From assembly GCA_000969725.1 (NCBI GenBank), contig JXSR01S015688.1: 21,919 bases of DNA; one strand, given 5' to 3'. The notes under the pieces were generated by a model. That model worked only from the letters and a program-made list of their open reading frames with translations, had not been told where the DNA came from and ran no database searches. A program made the translations under genes and the position numbers. Shown one piece after another: positions 19,401-21,919 of the stretch (position 1 is the first letter of the stretch; every line of letters begins with the position of its first letter). The stretch comes from Ophiothrix spiculata. Taxonomy: Eukaryota; Echinodermata; Ophiuroidea; Amphilepidida; Ophiotrichidae.

Positions 19401-21919
19401 GGCCTCAAACTTGGCATCACTGTGATGGACTCTTGCAAACAATCTGTTATCGCTACTCGGCAACTTTCTGGGGTTCTTGGGCAAACGGCCGATTTAGAAG
19501 TGAGCGGACCCACGCTGGGTGTCATAGGCCCTGACACGGATCATGTTGCCCAAACGGTGGTGACAGAAATCACGGCACCTGCAGGATTAGTTACGGTAAG
19601 TGGTATTTCTTGATAAATTATTCTAAAGAAAAAATGTACATCTGTCTGTGCGAATAAAGATAAAAAAATCACTTCAGAATTCAGTGATTAAGAGTTGTCG
19701 AAGGTGCCATCCGCAGTTTCCCTTCCTTTACATTCATTCTGCGTGGAAAACGTTAATCTTACAGATGACACCAATTTGTATTTAACAGCGGTGCTGAACA
19801 CGTTAATTTGTTTTTCAAAATTGATTTTTTTCTTTTTTATGTAGGTTAGTCACGGCAACACTCCGTCAGTAGCGGGCTCGTCCAACTTTTTCCAAACATC
19901 TCCGTCCCTTGATGAACAAGCTCGCGCCATCGCTTCGCTACTTACAGAACTGGACTGGTTCTACGTCGGCATCATTTACTCCGACTCGGCATACGGAATA
20001 ACAGGATACAATGCCTTTGTTGAAGCTGCTAGTCAGTATGGCATTTGTCTTGGACCAGCTAGTAAAATGCCACAGGAACCCATGCAGCCAGACTTTGATT
20101 CAATACTGTTTGATTTTTATAGAACACTAGATCTGAATGTAATTGTGACATTTGTTGACCATGAATACGATGCCAGACGGTTGCTCGTGACGCAACGTTT
20201 ATACGGCTTTGATCGATTCACATGGGTCGGCACAGAAACATGGGAAACAGATTCGCAGGATCTTGAAGGATTTGAAGACCAAGCTTCGGGAACTTTGCTT
20301 GTCACTCCATCTAGTGGCGATCTGACAGACTTTCAACAGTACCTTACTGGTGTTTCAGTCCAAGATGCTGTCGTTCGCAACCCATGGTTGCCCTATGCCT
20401 TGGGTGAGATATTTCCATGTGGGAACTCTACAAGACATAGGAGATCTCCAAAGAAAATGCTAGACTGTGTCGATTTAGGACCATCGGGGTTGGCAACCCT
20501 CGTCACCATGGGAGAATATCGCAGCGATATTTTCCATAGTGTAAATGCTTTATATGCCCTTGCCTACAGTACTGATCAGCTTCGACAGAGAATTTGCAAC
20601 GACAGCGATGTTCTCTGTACTGGATTTATACAAGCTGCTAAAGGCGTCAATTTTTATGACGTTGTTGGTAATGTCAGTTTTGCATCTGGTGGGCAGCAAT
20701 TTAAATTCTTGAACCGATCTGGTCCACCAACATTTACGGTTCAGAATTTGCAGTTTAAGAATGATTCTGGAATTCAGTTTGTTAACGTAAGTAAATTTTT
20801 TTCTCATTTATACTCTGACAGTCATGTACATACAATACTATCAAGAAACCGTAATAAGAGTTAATTAACAATCATTCAACACAAGACAATGAGATTTACT
20901 TCAATATTTCTGTGTACTACACACATCCTTGTCCAGAGAACTCCAGTGCTGAAGTTTCGGAATGTCCTTGATTGCGTGTTATTAATCACTATTTCAACAG
21001 GTGGATTTCTTTTGAGGATTGTGTAGTACACTCATGATTGGTTAAAGTCTTCTTGCTGCTTATGTCTATCATCACGTATGAAAGTTCATTCCGATACCAA
21101 GAAATCATCGCTATGCTCATCCATACACCTCTTGAGAACCAACACATTTTCCTAAGAAAGTTTTAAGCAGATGTGGGTTGTTCCTTCTATTACAAAATTG
21201 TACTATCATGTTATTCATTTTGAGCACGGTAACCATTGTCTTTGCCATTGTAGGTGCGCACTGGGCTGATCATAAGTTACCTGAAGTCGCTAACCTAAAA
21301 TGATCTTTTCAATATGGTCACTCACAGATTCCGAAGTGGCCCAAGCACTACCAAACTTTTCTGCCAGTCCCTTTAAATTATTTTTGAGAGTTACTTACCG
21401 ATGTCTTTTTATATATTGTCCACAGATTGGCTCTTGGTCAGAAAGCACAAACCTAACATTGAATACAGACCTCCTCAATCTTGCAAATCCAACTGTGGAA
21501 AGAGGACAACGCGATCCAAAGACCTGTGGTTTTTGCTTCGGTGGAGAGCCAGTGGGAGAGCCACTGGAGATACTTGATTGGGAATTAGAAGGTGTTTGGG
21601 TGACGATGGTCCTTGCTGCCGCAGCCTCGTGTATCTTTCTCATCTTGTGTACAGCCTTGATGTTCATCTTTAATTACAACCATCCAGTTGTTACCGCAGC
21701 AGATTTAAGCATCAGTTTGTGGCTGCTGTTGGGTTTAACTATGATGTATTTGATGAATTTTGTGTACATGTTACATGCAAATACCACCATATGCGCAGTT
21801 CGGCGTGTTGGGACGGCTCTGGCGTATGCAGTGACCTTTTCAGCATTGTCAGTAAAGAGCATCCGGTTCAACAGACTTGTACGCGGGAAACCAGGCGATT
21901 CTATGAGTTTTATGGGTTC
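13120..21919 (+). CDS. Tandem-Venus-flytrap class C GPCR (mGluR-like), eight exons, 3' end outside window
   Basis: Predicted cell-surface receptor sensing a small extracellular ligand, probably amino-acid-like. Eight exons join in frame to 1121 complete codons: weak signal peptide (about 8-36), VFT1 (about 48-452), Cys/acidic linker (about 453-522), VFT2 (about 523-965), short CGFC linker (991-994), TM1 (about 1014-1039), TM2 (about 1051-1073), TM3 (about 1080-1105). Family hallmarks seen twice are the LPNVTVG/LPGLKLG strand followed by a D(D/S)C cysteine, VIGP, the W..Y..(Y/I) helix-strand with a YG.(S/T)G loop, the YP/NPW motif before a Cys, and the closing (V/I)G(T/S)W. TM3 begins with the class C cysteine in CAVRR and ends in a K.IRFNRL motif like the mGluR TK.NRI. 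Class C receptors normally carry one flytrap; this has two and no full cysteine-rich domain. The start is bounded by an in-frame TAA at 13114-13116. Introns are 512, 2299, 433, 453, 850, 249 and 639 bp. TM4-TM7 and the C-tail are missing. Receptor class is confident; ligand unknown. Confidence 0.93.
13424..13935 (+). other. Intron 1 of the receptor gene
   Basis: 512 bp, GT..AG, phase 1. AT-rich, with no repeat or gene recognised. Confidence 0.9.
13936..14043 (+). CDS. Coding exon 2: VFT1, cysteine strand and helix
   Basis: A short 108-bp exon in phase 1 on both sides, giving residues 102-137 plus the first base of Gly138. It carries LELYDDCGSS, equivalent to the mGluR VRILDTCS strand with its conserved Cys (C109), then a helix with A/L spacing. 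A second Cys (C130) sits in a variable loop. The acceptor is AATCTTAG at 13935 and the donor CCAG|GTAGGT. Without this exon the LPNVTVG strand and VIGP turn would not connect, so it is strongly supported by homology despite its small size. Confidence 0.88.
15021..15355. mobile_element. ~335-bp MITE-like element inside intron 2
   Basis: Imperfect inverted arms: TGTGACCATTATCAATGGT (15039-15057) against ACC.....TTGGTAATGGTCACA at 15321-15342, and GTCACGTGACAGGCGG (15088-15103) against CCGTCTGTCACGTGAC (15282-15297). Further inward, GTCCCAC (15126) pairs with GTGTGGGAC near 15253-15261. It interrupts the ~100-bp repeats. Exact ends are uncertain. Confidence 0.6.
15534..15701. mobile_element. 168-bp MITE with ~40-bp terminal inverted repeats
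   Basis: GGCCCGTATTCCAGAAAGGT (15534-15553) and its exact reverse complement end the element at 15701. The arms continue for about 40 bp (..GTTTA.CTAAAC.ACGGTTT) with two mismatches. It splits one unit of the ~100-bp array, so it is younger than that array. Flanks ATA and ATC could be a degraded 3-bp target duplication of the Harbinger kind, which is only a suggestion. Confidence 0.8.
16343..16503 (+). CDS. Coding exon 3: VFT1 first-lobe ligand-contact region
   Basis: Encodes residues 138-191. VIGP (139-142) and SPASSLLSD (164-172) correspond to the mGluR VIGP..SS and YSATS..LSD segments that contact the alpha-carboxylate and alpha-amino groups of glutamate. The T188 position of mGlu1 is a Ser here. 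The PSD Asp (mGlu1 D208) is replaced by Thr (PST, 184-186). Acceptor is TTTATATTCAG at 16342; donor is AAAG|GTAATG, leaving phase 0. The mGlu1 numbering is a by-eye alignment from memory. Confidence 0.92.
16504..16936 (+). other. Intron 3 of the receptor gene
   Basis: 433 bp, GT..AG, phase 0. Nothing recognisable inside. Confidence 0.9.
16937..17153 (+). CDS. Coding exon 4: VFT1 hinge and second lobe start
   Basis: Encodes residues 192-263 plus one base. ELAEYFGWSYLSLIATRGEYGESG matches the very conserved mGluR helix-strand-loop (K..NWTYVS.V.. GNYGESG). Tyr214 in EYGESG is the equivalent of mGlu1 Y236, a ligand contact. C226-type spacing follows with GICTSATILLDD. Acceptor is CAACAG at 16936 after a TCATCTTACC tract. 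The donor is AAAG|GTAAGC, leaving phase 1. Confidence 0.94.
17154..17606 (+). other. Intron 4 of the receptor gene
   Basis: 453 bp, GT..AG, phase 1. Nothing recognisable inside. The reading frame stays open for a while past the donor but diverges from the receptor family. Confidence 0.9.
17607..18124 (+). CDS. Coding exon 5: VFT1 second lobe
   Basis: Encodes residues 264-436. GVVLWCSSNNVAGLLDAIQRL matches the mGluR VVVCFC...V.GLL.A..RL segment. TSDS (295-298) carries Asp297 at the mGlu1 D318 contact position. The rest follows the family: AARGIISIR (mGluR A.GGITI.), AAYPTTNALLSYLNC in place of RNPWF.EFW...F.C, a DKCGGVPGIC cysteine cluster, and FDKDGKPSDFTMGILQYR matching F...GD....Y.I...Q. 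Sequons at N302, N426 and N429. Acceptor is TGTACCTCACAG at 17606; donor CAG|GTAAAT in phase 0. Confidence 0.95.
18125..18974 (+). other. Intron 5 of the receptor gene
   Basis: 850 bp, GT..AG, phase 0. It contains an 80-codon open stretch (18452-18694) with a hydrophobic run but no family match; removing it leaves a continuous flytrap, so it is treated as intron. Confidence 0.85.
18975..19595 (+). CDS. Coding exon 6: end of VFT1, linker and start of VFT2 in one exon
   Basis: Encodes residues 437-643 without interruption, phase 0 at both ends. It opens with VGTW (437-440), the closing strand of VFT1. Next come a short cysteine cluster C469-GTL-CPSC (476), a Ser/Thr/Asn-rich stretch and an acidic segment (495-511, DVDRNRNGVDGPDDDDE). 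VFT2 then begins: DIPVILSISEAG first strand, a Cys at 549, TEALVYALDQINADPDILPG helix, LGITVMDSC strand and GVIGP turn. Both flytraps are physically joined here, so this exon is the main proof of the tandem architecture. Acceptor is TTTTGCAG at 18974; donor ACG|GTAAGT. Confidence 0.95.
19845..20786 (+). CDS. Coding exon 7: most of VFT2
   Basis: Encodes residues 644-957, phase 0 at both ends. LTELDWFYVGIIYSDSAYGITG repeats the mGluR W.YV....YG.SG block with Tyr693 kept. DARRLLVTQRL and FTWVGTETW match ARRLL.A..RL and F.WIGSD.W, with Glu774 in place of the ligand-contact Asp. RNPWLPYALGEIFPC is the classic NPWF.EFW...F.C motif. A basic RHRRS (840-844) sits in the following Cys-bounded loop. Sequons at N837, N895, N919, N933 and N949. 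The acceptor follows a long T tract (TTTTTTATGTAG at 19844); donor AAC|GTAAGT. Confidence 0.96.
20787..21425 (+). other. Intron 7 of the receptor gene
   Basis: 639 bp, GT..AG, phase 0, immediately before the IGSW motif. Nothing recognisable inside. Intron 6 (19596-19844, 249 bp, phase 0) is likewise plain. Confidence 0.9.
21426..21919 (+). CDS. Coding exon 8 (partial): VFT2 closing strand, short linker, TM1-TM3
   Basis: Encodes residues 958-1121 and runs off the window still open. IGSW (958-961) closes VFT2. The linker to TM1 is about 53 residues with only two cysteines (C991, C994), where mGluRs have a nine-cysteine domain. EPLEILDWELEG resembles the mGluR P.EYL.W.D sequence before TM1. TM1 about 1014-1039, TM2 about 1051-1073, TM3 about 1080-1105 starting at Cys1080, the usual partner of the extracellular-loop-2 disulphide. 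RFNRL after TM3 is the first residues of the G-protein-facing loop 2. Acceptor is ATTGTCCACAG at 21425. Confidence 0.95.
   Translation, partial: MGSWSESTNLTLNTDLLNLANPTVERGQRDPKTCGFCFGGEPVGEPLEILDWELEGVWVTMVLAAAASCIFLILCTALMFIFNYNHPVVTAADLSISLWLLLGLTMMYLMNFVYMLHANTTICAVRRVGTALAYAVTFSALSVKSIRFNRLVRGKPGDSMSFMG

Noticed and set aside
18975-19613. Separate second gene starting with a Met near 18963
   Set aside because: The first residues (VGTW) are the end of VFT1, the acceptor at 18974 is strong, and the frame continues from exon 5 in phase 0.

Overview
The window is animal nuclear DNA: AT-rich, gene-poor, full of small inverted-repeat elements, with one split gene whose introns follow the GT-AG rule. 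Repeated use of the palindrome TAGGCCTA in non-coding DNA and the receptor type suggest a marine deuterostome, most likely an echinoderm. That assignment is an inference and is not proven by the sequence. No bacterial-type operon, RNA gene, CRISPR array or virus is visible.

Layout. Positions 1-13063 hold no convincing coding gene. They carry several MITE-like inverted-repeat elements (2623-2878, 3974-4104, 5231-5432), a perfect 38-bp palindrome with a 5-bp flanking duplication (7173-7220), a 1.6-kb element with ~270-310-bp inverted termini and a ~176-bp internal periodicity (8661-10235), and a 44/46-bp satellite with an apparent three-monomer higher-order structure (10891-11410), followed by about 600 bp of decayed relatives.

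Positions 13064-21919 (plus strand) hold one gene, which runs off the right edge. Eight coding exons (13120-13423, 13936-14043, 16343-16503, 16937-17153, 17607-18124, 18975-19595, 19845-20786, 21426-21919) join in frame, every junction using GT..AG. They give 1121 complete codons of a class C GPCR of the metabotropic-glutamate-receptor type. Its order is weak signal peptide, Venus flytrap 1 (VFT1), short Cys/acidic linker, a second complete Venus flytrap (VFT2), very short CGFC linker in place of the usual cysteine-rich domain, then TM1-TM3. The rest of the 7TM bundle lies beyond the window.

The tandem flytrap architecture is the main discovery candidate. The end of VFT1 and the start of VFT2 lie in one uninterrupted exon, so the fusion is not a product of joining exons from two genes. 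Both flytraps have an intron immediately before the closing (V/I)G(T/S)W motif, which suggests duplication of a whole module. VFT1 keeps more of the amino-acid-binding signature than VFT2, so the two may bind different ligands, or VFT2 may be structural. Intron 2 is largely built from about 15 diverged ~100-bp repeats, interrupted by two MITE-like elements.
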